Positions 48,574 through 56,216 of a DNA stretch of 64,000 bases are shown here, one piece after another. The notes under the pieces were generated by a model. That model worked only from the letters and a program-made list of their open reading frames with translations, ran no database searches and was not told where the DNA came from. Position 1 is the first letter of the stretch, and every line of letters starts with the position of its first letter. This stretch comes from Sphingomonas canadensis (GTDB lineage Bacteria; Pseudomonadota; Alphaproteobacteria; Sphingomonadales; Sphingomonadaceae), in assembly GCF_026013525.1 (NCBI RefSeq), contig NZ_JAPDRA010000010.1, positions 62,001 through 126,000 on the forward strand, read 5' to 3'. The translations under genes and the position numbers were made by a program.

Positions 48574-49161
48574 TCAACGCTCCTCAATCGCGAACGAAAG
48601 GCCCACGGTCCGCGCCAGCTCCAGCGTCCACGAGAATTCGTCGCCGGTCAGCCAGCCCTCGATCGCCGGGTTCTTCAGCTCGACGCTCTCGCCGCCCGCC
48701 AGCACCGCGCGCAGCGGCGTGGTGAGCGCGATCGTGCCGTCGCCCGATGCGTCCAGGATCGTCTGCGCCGCCGCGAAATGCAGATAGGTCCGGCCGGATC
48801 GCACCACGTTGAGCGCCTGGCCCTCGCGGATCGCATAATTCGCCGCGGCGCCGGTGATCGGCAGCGACATGCCGCCGCTCACCGCCCCGTCCACCGTGGG
48901 AGCGCCCGGCGCGCCCACATTGAACTCCACCTGCGGATACAGCACACGCGCGCCCTGCTGCTTCGCCTGCTGCAGCCGGGCGATCCAGCGCCGCCCGTCC
49001 GGCTCGATCTCCTCGGGCGGCGCCACATATTCGATGCCGAAGCGCGTCCCCACGCGCCCCACGCGCGCGGTCGGCCCCGGGCCAGACGGGCGCTGCATCA
49101 CGCCCCAGTCGATCAGGCGCACCGGAGCGGCCTGGCATTTCAGCGCGGTCAGGTCGATCAT
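48574..49161 (-). CDS. Distal tail-like protein
   Basis: The 195-residue protein is beta-rich (RTYLHFAAAQTILDASGDG, EFSWTLELARTVGLSFAIEER). It directly follows the tape measure gene (ATGA overlap), the usual place for the distal tail or baseplate hub protein. No firm family was recognised. Confidence 0.55.
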   Translation of the reverse strand: MIDLTALKCQAAPVRLIDWGVMQRPSGPGPTARVGRVGTRFGIEYVAPPEEIEPDGRRWIARLQQAKQQGARVLYPQVEFNVGAPGAPTVDGAVSGGMSLPITGAAANYAIREGQALNVVRSGRTYLHFAAAQTILDASGDGTIALTTPLRAVLAGGESVELKNPAIEGWLTGDEFSWTLELARTVGLSFAIEER

Positions 49162-51509
49162 CGCCGGCGCAGGCTCCGCTGCGCGGCGCGGATGCTGTCA
49201 CGCCGCACCGTCGTCACCGCCCCGGTCTGCGCAGCATCGCTCATCGCCTGGACCTGTGCCCAGAACTCGGAGACGGTCATCACGCCGTTGTTGTTGAATA
49301 TCTGCGTCAGGTTGCGCCCGCCGCCCGGCCCGCCGCGATCGTTCGCCGGGGTGACGTGCAGCCGTTCGGTATCGCTCACCCAGGCGCGTGGCTGGCCGTT
49401 GATGCTCAGCAGGTTGCGATCGGTGCCGGGCAAGCCGCCAACGTCGAACGAGCCGCCGCTGGCGAGGCCTGGGGCGATACCGCCTCCGCCACCCCCGCCG
49501 AGAATGCTGAAGATGCCCGGAATCATCTTGCCGAGCCCCGCGCCAATGCTAGATAGCCCACCGCCGCCCCCGCCCCCGGGCAGCAGCGCCTCCGCCAGCG
49601 GCTTGATCAGCGTCTGCTGGATCATGATCCGGATCAGGTCCGCCACGATTTGCTTCGCCACCTGCGAGAACGCCTCGCCCAGTGACTTGGAACCCATGAT
49701 CGCCTCGGTGATCCCGTCGTTCAGCGACCGCAGCCCGTCGACGGCGATGTTCTCATACGCCTCGTTGAGCTCCCCGGCGTCCTTGATCATCCCGTCGATG
49801 TAGGTTTCGAGCGGGCCCATCGTCTGACGCTCGACCGTGGCCGACTTGCGCTTGTACTCGGCGTCGAGCGCGGCGAGCTTGGCGCGGGCGATATTCTTTT
49901 CGGTCTTGGTGCTTTCCTCTTTGGCGATCACCGCTTCCAGCGCGGCGCGGGCCATCTTCTTTTCCTGGTCCAGGATCTCCAGGCTGATCCGGCGCCGCTC
50001 GCGCTGCGTGCGCGCCTGGTCGAGCTGGTCGCGCAGAGCGTCCATCTGGATTTCCATAGCGGCGCGCTTCATCGCCAGGTCCTGGTCGATCAGTTCGGCC
50101 TGCTGCGCCTGCGCCTGTTTGGCCAGGAACGGGCTGAGCCCACTGCCTACCAGCAGTTCGTCCCCGCCCTCAGCGCCATAGCGCTTCTTCAGCAGGTCGA
50201 TCAGCGCGGTCTTCTGCTCTTCCGTATAGTTCTTCTCGTTCAGGATCTGGCGCTTGCGCTCCTCGAACTCCATCAGGTTGAGGTCCGCCTGGAGTGCCGC
50301 CCGCTCTTCAAGGTCGGTCGTGATCGCGAGCTGATCCTGGAGCTGTTCGCGCCGGAATGCCTCCATCTGCGTTTCGAAACGCTGCCGAGCCTCCTCGGCC
50401 TCGCGTGCGGCGCGTTCGGCGTCTTTGTCGCTTTTGGGCTTTCGCTCGGTTTCTGGATTGCGAAAGACGGCGGAGAGCTTTCCTGTTTCCAGGGTTTTCC
50501 TGATCTCGTCTGCCGTGATGCCTTTGTAGCGAGATTCAGTCGCAGCAACGAGCGCGTCGCGGTAGTCCTGCGCCGTGATATTCAGCGAGGCGAGATCTTT
50601 ATCGGTAAATCGATCGAGTACCGCGCTGGCATCCTTGCGCCCCGCAAGCACGGCTTCGACCGTGCCGCGCACATGGTTCCGCAGCCGGTTCGCATCACGC
50701 ATGACAGTGGCGTCACCACCCTCTGCAAACCACGGCGCGATCATCATTGTTGTCAGGGAAGGGCCCACTCCGCGGGCGAACTTCATCGCCTCGTCCCTCT
50801 TCTGGAGGGATTCGTTGCGCAACTGCAGCTCGGTCAGCTTGATGTTCAGCAGCAGCAGGTCGTTCATCTTCTTCAGCTTGCCGCTGTTGAGATCGAACAT
50901 CTGCCCCAGCACAGCCTGCGCATCGCTGAGGCCGTCGCTGGCGAGCGCCATCTTCTTGGTGGCGGTCTCCCCCTCGAAGAGCTTCGCGACGAACGGTGCG
51001 AGCGCCACGGTCGCCGTAGTGAGCGCCAGGCCCCATGGCCCGCCCAGGAACCGCGCGAAGGCGGAAGTTCCGCCCGAAGCCATCTGGATAGCCTGCGCCA
51101 CATGCCCTGCCTGCGACGCGAATATCTGCATCGGCCGTGCGCCCATCGCGTACATCGTGGCGATATCGTTGAGCTGGAAGCTAAGCTGCTGCATGCCCAT
51201 GCGCGACTGCGTGTTGGCCTGCGTGACCCGGTTGATCGACCCGATCTGTTGCTCGTACCGGGCGCGCAGTTGCTCGGTCTTAACCCTGTGCTCTTCGATC
51301 CCTATCGCCTGGGTCTTGAACCCAGCCGTTCCCCGCTTCAGCGCATTGTCGAGCAACTGCTGCTCGTTGTTGAACTTCGCCGTCGCCGCCGCGGCGGGGT
51401 CCAGCTCGCTCAATAGGCGCCGCAACGCGCCGCGCGAGCTTTCGATTGAGCTCAGAAAGCTGCTGCTCTCGCCCGCGATATAGGTGGTGAGATTGGCGAT
51501 CGTCGCCAT
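49158..51509 (-). CDS. Tail tape measure protein
   Basis: The 783-residue protein determines tail length and spans the tail lumen. It shows the usual parts: an N-terminal helical region, hydrophobic segments around 140-175 (FLGGPWGLALTTATVALAPF), a very long charged coiled coil (about 340-580), a helix pair near MGSKSLGEAFSQVAKQI, and a Gly-rich, membrane-active C-terminal part (LLPGGGGGGGLSSIGAG). The ATG overlaps the stop of the upstream gene (TGATG). Third-position GC is lower in the middle than in the neighbours. Confidence 0.9.
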   Translation of the reverse strand: MATIANLTTYIAGESSSFLSSIESSRGALRRLLSELDPAAAATAKFNNEQQLLDNALKRGTAGFKTQAIGIEEHRVKTEQLRARYEQQIGSINRVTQANTQSRMGMQQLSFQLNDIATMYAMGARPMQIFASQAGHVAQAIQMASGGTSAFARFLGGPWGLALTTATVALAPFVAKLFEGETATKKMALASDGLSDAQAVLGQMFDLNSGKLKKMNDLLLLNIKLTELQLRNESLQKRDEAMKFARGVGPSLTTMMIAPWFAEGGDATVMRDANRLRNHVRGTVEAVLAGRKDASAVLDRFTDKDLASLNITAQDYRDALVAATESRYKGITADEIRKTLETGKLSAVFRNPETERKPKSDKDAERAAREAEEARQRFETQMEAFRREQLQDQLAITTDLEERAALQADLNLMEFEERKRQILNEKNYTEEQKTALIDLLKKRYGAEGGDELLVGSGLSPFLAKQAQAQQAELIDQDLAMKRAAMEIQMDALRDQLDQARTQRERRRISLEILDQEKKMARAALEAVIAKEESTKTEKNIARAKLAALDAEYKRKSATVERQTMGPLETYIDGMIKDAGELNEAYENIAVDGLRSLNDGITEAIMGSKSLGEAFSQVAKQIVADLIRIMIQQTLIKPLAEALLPGGGGGGGLSSIGAGLGKMIPGIFSILGGGGGGGIAPGLASGGSFDVGGLPGTDRNLLSINGQPRAWVSDTERLHVTPANDRGGPGGGRNLTQIFNNNGVMTVSEFWAQVQAMSDAAQTGAVTTVRRDSIRAAQRSLRRR

Positions 51510-52048
51510 CAGCTGATCCGGCCCTGCTGGCGCAGCGAACGCACCGCCGCTGCGCTCAATCCGCGCTGCCCGGCTTTCAACCGCCCCGCGATCTTGGCCC
51601 GTTCGGCCTCGATCCCGTCGCGCAGCGTGTCTGCCGCGGCCGAGACCATCCCGTCCTTCATCTGCTCATAGATCGCGCTCGCCCAGGGCTGCTTGTGCTG
51701 CTTGCCCGAACGGTCGGTCCAGCCGAATTCGAGCATATAGGCCCAGAAGGCGTCGCCCGTGGTCACCTTGAACACGATGGCGTTTTCCTTCTTCGGCCGG
51801 ACGGCGCCGACGCGGATATTCTCGGTCAGATGGCCGTAATAGGCCGATCGCTTCTCGCCGGACGCCAGCGTCCACGTCTTTTCGCGCGCGCCCGGGCGGA
51901 ACGGCGCGCCTCGCGCCCAGGCATCCTGCAGAACGTCGGCACCAGCTCGGATCGCCTGCTTTCCGATGCGCGTCGCCACGGCTTCGCCGAGCTGCGCCAG
52001 CGCTGCGTCCAGCTCGCGCAGGCCCACCATGGCAATTCCCATCTGCAT
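51509..52048 (-). CDS. HK97 gp10-like tail protein
   Basis: The 179-residue protein resembles the HK97 gp10 family of tail-completion proteins: GLRELDAALAQLGEAVATRI near the N-terminus and AYMLEFGWTDRSGKQHKQPW in the middle. In many phages this gene precedes the tail tube gene; here it sits after the chaperone and accessory cluster, directly before the tape measure. Confidence 0.72.
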   Translation of the reverse strand: MQMGIAMVGLRELDAALAQLGEAVATRIGKQAIRAGADVLQDAWARGAPFRPGAREKTWTLASGEKRSAYYGHLTENIRVGAVRPKKENAIVFKVTTGDAFWAYMLEFGWTDRSGKQHKQPWASAIYEQMKDGMVSAAADTLRDGIEAERAKIAGRLKAGQRGLSAAAVRSLRQQGRIS

Positions 52049-52065
52049 CGCGCCCTCCGAACGGC

Positions 52066-52093
52066 AAAAGGGCCGCCCCGGCGGGACGGCCCT
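52066..52093 (-). terminator. Probable intrinsic terminator or attenuator
   Basis: On the minus strand AGGGCCG and CGGCCCT form a perfect 7-base stem with an 11-base loop, followed by a short T-run (TTTT). It lies between the accessory gene ending at 52130 and the tail gene starting at 52048, so it may partly separate accessory from late transcription. On the plus strand the stem is followed by GTAATTTT, so it might work both ways. Confidence 0.55.
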
Positions 52094-52129
52094 GTAATTT
52101 TCAACGTGGCGCGGCCGTGCCGCGCGGAA

Positions 52130-52414
52130 TCAGGTGGCGGAAACCGGCTTCCGCTGCTCTCCCGGCTCTATCGGCCGCTCGATCGTGATTTCCGGCAGGC
52201 CGGCCGCGATGATTCCGGCCAGCCGGTCGGCGCAGACCGACAGGATCGCCCGCGCCTGCTTGGGCGAGGTCGCGTCGCTCTCATCGGAGAGCTGGTTGAC
52301 CATCCACTGCATCGCGTTCAGCAGATCCTCCAGCTCCTGGTACAGCTGCTCGTCCAGAAAATAGCCCTCTGCGCCGACTTCCGGCCATTGGCCCACCCAG
52401 CTCAGGTCCGTCAT
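52130..52414 (-). CDS. Hypothetical phage protein (94 aa)
   Basis: An acidic helical protein starting MTDLSWVGQWPEV, with EELYQELEDLLNAMQWM-like helices. Its ATG overlaps the stop of the upstream gene (ATGA), so the two are coupled. No family is recognised. It belongs to the accessory cluster with a divergent promoter region at 52702-52784. Confidence 0.6.
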   Translation of the reverse strand: MTDLSWVGQWPEVGAEGYFLDEQLYQELEDLLNAMQWMVNQLSDESDATSPKQARAILSVCADRLAGIIAAGLPEITIERPIEPGEQRKPVSAT

Positions 52415-52701
52415 CGCCCGGCTCCGGTACGCTCGACGCGAATGGCGCCGGACACCGCCGGAATCCCGTCGATCGCGCGCCCGAGCTGGCGCCCGAGCAC
52501 CAGGAACAGCGCGCCCAGGTCTTCCCGGGGCGTTTCCGGGGCGTGGTGCGCCTCCTCCGCGCCCTCGGGGCACGTCAGCGTCGCGAGCGCCGCCAGCGAC
52601 CGGCGGAGCAGGTGCAGTTCGAACATGCCGGCGTCGGAAAGCGCATAATGCGCTTCCAGCACCGGATCGGCATGGATATGGGGTCGGGCAGCCTGTGGCA
52701 C
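52411..52701 (-). CDS. Hypothetical phage protein (96 aa)
   Basis: A helical protein with LEAHYALSDAGMFELHLLRRSL and a long Ala/Leu C-terminal half. The start is set at GTG 52701 because GGAGG lies 5 bases upstream; the longer ATG form (52791) would run through the divergent promoter region and the inverted repeat. It is the first gene of a two-gene unit divergent from the ribbon-helix-helix gene. Confidence 0.6.
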   Translation of the reverse strand: MPQAARPHIHADPVLEAHYALSDAGMFELHLLRRSLAALATLTCPEGAEEAHHAPETPREDLGALFLVLGRQLGRAIDGIPAVSGAIRVERTGAGR

Positions 52702-52766
52702 GGGGACCTCCGTGTGATGGGTTAGGGCCGTGGCGAGGGTGCAACCTTGCCATGGCCCGCTTTTTC

Positions 52767-52803
52767 TGCCAGCACAAACGCGCAATGTCAATTAGTGCTG
52801 GCA
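52767..52803. promoter_or_regulatory. Inverted repeat TGCCAGCAC-N19-GTGCTGGCA, putative operator
   Basis: Perfect 9-base arms at 52767-52775 and 52795-52803, extended outward by a T-run and an A-run with one mismatch. The start codon of the ribbon-helix-helix gene (52785) lies between the arms, and the divergent gene starts 66 bases away. The layout fits autoregulation and control of the divergent unit. It is not a standard terminator because no T-run follows either arm. Confidence 0.65.
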
Positions 52804-52970
52804 TAAAAAAGAGAGGACGCCCGCCTACCGGCAAGGGCACTCAGATTGGCGTCCGCCTTCAGGGCGCAGACCTTAGCGCTGTGGACCATTGGAGGGCGAC
52901 GCAGCCGGACCTCCCGTCGCGCGCCGAGGCAATCCGCCGGCTGGTGCGTCAGGCGCTCGAAACGGATTGA
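52785..52970 (+). CDS. Ribbon-helix-helix (Arc/CopG-type) DNA-binding protein
   Basis: The 61-residue protein has a basic N-terminal arm (KKRGRPPTGKG), a beta-strand (TQIGVRLQ) and two helices (DLSAVDHWRATQ; PSRAEAIRRLVRQAL), the RHH pattern. It is one of few plus-strand genes in a minus-strand operon. Its 3' end overlaps the lipoprotein gene on the other strand by 98 bases. It probably binds the inverted repeat around its own start. Confidence 0.78.
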   Translation: MSISAGIKKRGRPPTGKGTQIGVRLQGADLSAVDHWRATQPDLPSRAEAIRRLVRQALETD

Positions 52971-53373
52971 ACTCCCGCACGTCAGCTTCGGTATCGTTCC
53001 TGAAGTCGTAGGAATTCAGAAACGCGGTGAAATCCGTCTCGTAATCCATTCCTTCGCACGCGGCGATAAGCCCGATCATGAACCGCTGAACATAGGGCTC
53101 GTCGTACACCAGCGGAATCGTGCCGGGCAAATAGACCCGCCCGTCCACCACGAAGAACATCTCGTCTCCGGTATAGCCGCCGAACCGGTTCTTGGCGTTG
53201 ACCTTGCCGATGATCATCTTCGGCCGTGTGCAACTCCTGACTTCCGAGAACCTGGCAGAATCCGGGTCATCCAAGTGCTTTCTCACCTCGGATTTCGCAG
53301 TCTCGACCGCCGCGTCGCACGCCGGCAGCACCACAAGCGCCAGAAGAGCAGCGGTCTGTCGGGCGCGGGTCAC
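52873..53373 (-). CDS. Accessory (moron-like) lipoprotein
   Basis: The 166-residue protein has a signal peptide ending in a lipobox (LVVLPAC, Cys about residue 19). The body has few hydrophobic segments and includes RPKMIIGKVNAKNRFGGYTG and VVDGRVYLPGTIP; the C-terminal 25 residues are Pro/Ala/Gly-rich. Its ATG overlaps the stop of the HIRAN-like gene (ATGA). A lipoprotein amid tail genes suggests a role in the lysogen, such as superinfection exclusion (inference). Confidence 0.68.
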   Translation of the reverse strand: MTRARQTAALLALVVLPACDAAVETAKSEVRKHLDDPDSARFSEVRSCTRPKMIIGKVNAKNRFGGYTGDEMFFVVDGRVYLPGTIPLVYDEPYVQRFMIGLIAACEGMDYETDFTAFLNSYDFRNDTEADVREFNPFRAPDAPAGGLPRRATGGPAASPSNGPQR

Positions 53374-53945
53374 CGGATCGCCACCAATATGCCGACGATC
53401 AACACCGATAGGATCACCGTTCCGATCACGATTTCCCAGGGCCGGATTTGCTCGTTGGCGGCGTCTGGCGCATCCTCAGAATCGATTGAACGGCAGAATT
53501 CGCCGCGTCTGGCATCCCACCGGCGAACGCCGACCTCGCCCGCTACGCTGAGCCAGAGCTGATAGGTGCCTTGCGGACCCATCACGGCGCGCCCGTCCGT
53601 GATTTTCGCCTTCGCCACCAGCGGCGCATGTAGGTCCGCAAGAACATGCAACAGGCCCTGCTCGTCCGAGCCTGAACGTAGGTATCCCGCCTTGTGGCCG
53701 TCGAGATGCACGGCCACGGCATATTCGTCATGCTCGTTATAGGGCTCCGGCCGCAGCTCCGCCGCGATCTCGATATCCACGCCATCCTCGTATCGCTCGC
53801 CGATCAGCAGATGATACGGGTCCTGACGCCAATATTCGCCGACAACCTCGACATTGAAATCGTCGCCCTCGTCGAGAAACCAAATGCCCTCGACATGGCA
53901 CCAATCCGGCGGAAGCCGGTAAATTCCCTTCCCTGGCAGAACCAT
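53370..53945 (-). CDS. HIRAN-like domain protein with C-terminal membrane anchor
   Basis: The 191-residue protein carries a HIRAN-type pattern at about residues 32-115: VVGEYWRQDPY, RPEPYNEHDEYAVAVHLDGH and KAGYLRSG, matching the consensus E-P-x-N-x-x-D-x-x-A-V-x-V ... G-Y-L. HIRAN domains recognise DNA ends or damaged DNA in other proteins. A hydrophobic C-terminal helix (IVIGTVILSVLIVGILVAI) suggests a tail-anchored membrane protein facing the cytosol. It is coupled with the lipoprotein gene. Confidence 0.65.
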   Translation of the reverse strand: MVLPGKGIYRLPPDWCHVEGIWFLDEGDDFNVEVVGEYWRQDPYHLLIGERYEDGVDIEIAAELRPEPYNEHDEYAVAVHLDGHKAGYLRSGSDEQGLLHVLADLHAPLVAKAKITDGRAVMGPQGTYQLWLSVAGEVGVRRWDARRGEFCRSIDSEDAPDAANEQIRPWEIVIGTVILSVLIVGILVAIR

Positions 53946-54003
53946 CGACTCGCCGTCTCCCCCATTGCATAGGGAATTCTATAGCGAATCGTTGGAGGCG
54001 CGA

Positions 54004-54294
54004 ATGCTGATCGTCATCGCCTTGCTATCCGTCTTGCAGACGGCGCCCGCTACCTTGAACAAGAAAGTCGAAGTGGAAGGTCATACCTATCGCGTCTACG
54101 TCCGAAACGGCGAGGTCAAGGTGTTCAATAAAAGCATGTTCGTGGCCATCGGCAAGGGGCGCACTGTCGATCGGCGCCGAGAGATGCGCGAGGCGGTGCG
54201 CATCGCCACCGGATGCGAGCTGGTCGATGAGTTCTGGCGGGAGCACATCCTTGCCGGTGAGCTGGATTGTTCTGCCGTCCCTACCTCCCGCTGA
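54004..54294 (+). CDS. Small secreted protein on the opposite strand of the tail operon (96 aa)
   Basis: A signal peptide-like start (MLIVIALLSVLQTAPA) is followed by a basic domain (VEVEGHTYRVYVRNGEVKVF) and a C-terminal block with two Cys (ATGCELVDEFW; GELDCSAV). The ATG follows GGAGG by 5 bases. It is divergent from the HIRAN-like gene (58-base gap with TATAGC at 53980) and its 3' end overlaps the frameshift extension of the tail chaperone by 14 bases. Function unknown; moron-like. Confidence 0.65.
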   Translation: MLIVIALLSVLQTAPATLNKKVEVEGHTYRVYVRNGEVKVFNKSMFVAIGKGRTVDRRREMREAVRIATGCELVDEFWREHILAGELDCSAVPTSR

Positions 54295-54585
54295 CCTTCG
54301 CGCCCGTGAGCGCGGCGAAGATCTTCGCGTTATGCCATTCGATGTCGGCCGCGTTGGGCGGCTGGCGCTTGGGCTGGCCCATCACCTCGTCCATGCTGGG
54401 GTGGCCGCCCGGGAATTCGAACCGGCCCAGCGCCGATGTCATCCAGGCGGACCATCCGCGCCGGCGCCGGTAGGCCCGCACCGTCATCATCGTCGTGCGC
54501 GGCGTTTCGCGCCGGAACGATTGCGTGCTGCCCCCGGCCTCCAGATAGCCGGAAAGCACCTTCAGCCAGCTCCAGCCTTCGCCTT
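54281..54585 (-). CDS. -1 frame extension of the tail assembly chaperone (T part)
   Basis: A 100-codon open stretch in the -1 frame relative to the chaperone, open through the slippery run and ending at 54281. Read as a frameshift product it gives a fusion of about 231 residues, continuing GEGWSWLKVLSGYLEAG. This is the classic G/GT layout between tail tube and tape measure. An independent start (ATGATG near 54488) is possible but has no ribosome binding site. Confidence 0.6.
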
Positions 54586-54975
54586 TTTCGCCTTCGCGCC
54601 CCGGCCCTCCCGCCGGGCCTTGGCTTCCCCCGGGTCGGGCGCCTCCTCGCCCGGCTCGCTCGTCGCCACCGATCCCCAGAACGCCTGCGACAGCGCCCGG
54701 CTGAACTCCGGATCGGGGTTTTCGGCCAGCTTCTGGCAATCCTCGATCGAAAGCTCGGGATGGTTGCGCCGCGTGGCACCCCAGATGATCGCGCGCATCA
54801 TCGAAACCGGCGCCAGCCGCCTGCGCTGCGCCAGCCGCCATATCGTGGCGACGATATCCAGGTAATTGCGGTCGAGCACGTCCTCGACCAGCATCCAGGC
54901 CTCATTGTCCATCACCAGATGGAAATGCTTGCCGTCGAGCTGGCACGTCGCCTCGCCCATCAAGCCCACCGCCAT
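54562..54975 (-). CDS. Tail assembly chaperone (G-like, GTA gp10-type)
   Basis: The 137-residue protein follows the tail tube gene by 22 bases. The N-terminal half (GEATCQLDGKHFHLVMDNEA, LVEDVLDRN) resembles the GTA gp10-type family, and the C-terminus is Lys/Ala/Glu-rich. It would bind the tape measure during tail assembly. It ends 20 bases after a slippery sequence that can yield the longer form. Confidence 0.72.
   Translation of the reverse strand: MAVGLMGEATCQLDGKHFHLVMDNEAWMLVEDVLDRNYLDIVATIWRLAQRRRLAPVSMMRAIIWGATRRNHPELSIEDCQKLAENPDPEFSRALSQAFWGSVATSEPGEEAPDPGEAKARREGRGAKAKKAKAGAG
54583..54589 (-). other. Probable -1 ribosomal frameshift site GAAAAAG
   Basis: In the chaperone frame the codons read GCG AAA AAG GCG. 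Slippage by one base on AAA-AAG moves the ribosome into the open -1 frame. The run is close to, but not exactly, the X-XXY-YYZ consensus. Confidence 0.55.
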
Positions 54976-54997
54976 GTCGGTTCCCCTCTGGCCGCGA

Positions 54998-55423
54998 TCA
55001 GGCGTCGGCCGGCGTCACGCCGCCCGATCCCTGGAAGGTCAGGATGGCCTCCTGCTGGCCTTCGAGCGCCTGGTCCTGAACCTGATAGTTGGTCAGGATC
55101 GCTTCGCCGTCCAGCATCCGGTTGCCGCTGCCGCCCGGGAACACGCGGCGATAGGCGCGCGGCTCCTTGTCGGTATAGGCATCGAGCAGCAGCAGATCGG
55201 TCGCCGAGCCCGAGTCATACTGGATGCGCACGGTGAACGTGCCCGGCTCCGGCAGCGCCTCGGCCTTGTAGGTGTGCCCGCCCGTCGTCTTGTGGTTCGA
55301 CGTGCGATAGGTGCCGCGCGTGGGGTTCGGGAATGCGGCGCTGAGTACGCCGTCGATCTCGGTCAGCGTGCCGGCGGAATCGGCCAGCCAGAACTCGCCG
55401 CCGAAATTGGGCTGGGAACTCAT
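54998..55423 (-). CDS. Major tail (tube) protein
   Basis: The 141-residue protein has the features of siphovirus tube proteins: FGGEFWLADSAGTLTEID near the start, a beta-rich core (EPGTFTVRIQYDSGSATDLLLL) and a terminal strand QQEAILTFQGSGGVTP. It is placed between the tail terminator-like gene and the chaperone. Confidence 0.75.
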   Translation of the reverse strand: MSSQPNFGGEFWLADSAGTLTEIDGVLSAAFPNPTRGTYRTSNHKTTGGHTYKAEALPEPGTFTVRIQYDSGSATDLLLLDAYTDKEPRAYRRVFPGGSGNRMLDGEAILTNYQVQDQALEGQQEAILTFQGSGGVTPADA

Positions 55424-55450
55424 GGGAATCTACTCCTGGTGTTTCGCCGG

Positions 55451-55873
55451 TCAGGCGACGATGGGTTGATGATTGAACCGGACCCTTCGCAGCACGCGAT
55501 AGATCTCCAGCCCGTCCACAAGCGACTTGTCCTCGATGCCGGCAGCGAGCATTCCGGGATGAAACCGCACGCCCGCCACATCGGCGTAGGGAACCCGCTC
55601 CATTTCGGTCAGCGCGGCCCGCGCCAGCGCCATCGCCGCGTCGGGATCGAGCGCATAGGCCTCCAGGTCCACGATCGCGGTGTCGAATCCGGTCGGCCCG
55701 CGATGCGTCCAGCCGCGGCCCATATGCACCGTGCCCAGCACCAGCGCCGGCAGCACGTCGCTCCAGGCCTTCACCTCGCCCGGCCGTTCCCGTTCGAACC
55801 AGCCGATGCGGTCCCCGGCAAGCGCGGCGACGGGCGCCGCGCCGGTCATGCGCAGCAGCAGCGCCTCGTTCAT
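55451..55873 (-). CDS. Tail terminator-like (DUF3168-type) protein
   Basis: The 140-residue protein starts MNEALLLRMTGAAPVAALAG and has GWTHRGPTGFDTAIVDLEAYA and a C-terminal RVRFNHQPIV. Order (after head closure, before tail tube) and pattern suit the DUF3168/tail-completion group. It starts 4 bases after the upstream stop. Confidence 0.65.
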   Translation of the reverse strand: MNEALLLRMTGAAPVAALAGDRIGWFERERPGEVKAWSDVLPALVLGTVHMGRGWTHRGPTGFDTAIVDLEAYALDPDAAMALARAALTEMERVPYADVAGVRFHPGMLAAGIEDKSLVDGLEIYRVLRRVRFNHQPIVA

Positions 55874-55877
55874 GCCG

Positions 55878-56216
55878 TCACCCCTTCGCCGCGATCGCGG
55901 TGAATTCGAGCTCGAAGTTGCGGCCGTTGACCGGCGTGATCGCGGTCACGTTCCACGCCTGGCCGTCCATCAGGATCCGGCAGTCGGTTTCGCGCAGCGC
56001 GCGCAGCGCGGCCGATGAGAGCACCCGGAACGTGGCCGCCGCGCTCGCGCCCTCGGCAGCCGCATTGCGGCGCTCCTCGGCACGGCCGTAGCTGACGGCC
56101 GCCCAGGCCATCTGCACATGCTGCCATTCCGCCGGCACCTTGGGGCCGAGCGGACTCTTCACATGATGCGCGCGCTGGAACTCGATCCGCCGATTGCGTG
56201 CGCCGGCCGGAAGCAT
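55878..56216 (-). CDS. Head closure / head-tail joining protein
   Basis: The 112-residue protein matches the phage head-tail adaptor pattern: LPAGARNRRIEFQRAH at the N-terminus and TDCRILMDGQAWNVTAITPV followed by a FELEFTAI strand. It seals the portal after packaging and joins the tail. The start directly follows the stop of the 38-residue gene (TAG-ATG). Confidence 0.75.
   Translation of the reverse strand: MLPAGARNRRIEFQRAHHVKSPLGPKVPAEWQHVQMAWAAVSYGRAEERRNAAAEGASAAATFRVLSSAALRALRETDCRILMDGQAWNVTAITPVNGRNFELEFTAIAAKG

Noticed and set aside
45567..49161. Gene transfer agent instead of a prophage
   Set aside because: The tape measure to tip order recalls gene transfer agents, but two integrases, a lysis cassette with spanins, a tailspike and a different head order point to a prophage.
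52767..52803. Inverted repeat as an intrinsic terminator
   Set aside because: The 19-base loop and absence of a T-run after the stem on either strand make an operator more likely.
52701..52840. Longer versions of the two minus-strand accessory genes starting at 52791 or 52840
   Set aside because: They would run through the inverted repeat and the start of the RHH gene; GTG 52701 and ATG 52414 have a good ribosome binding site or stop overlap.
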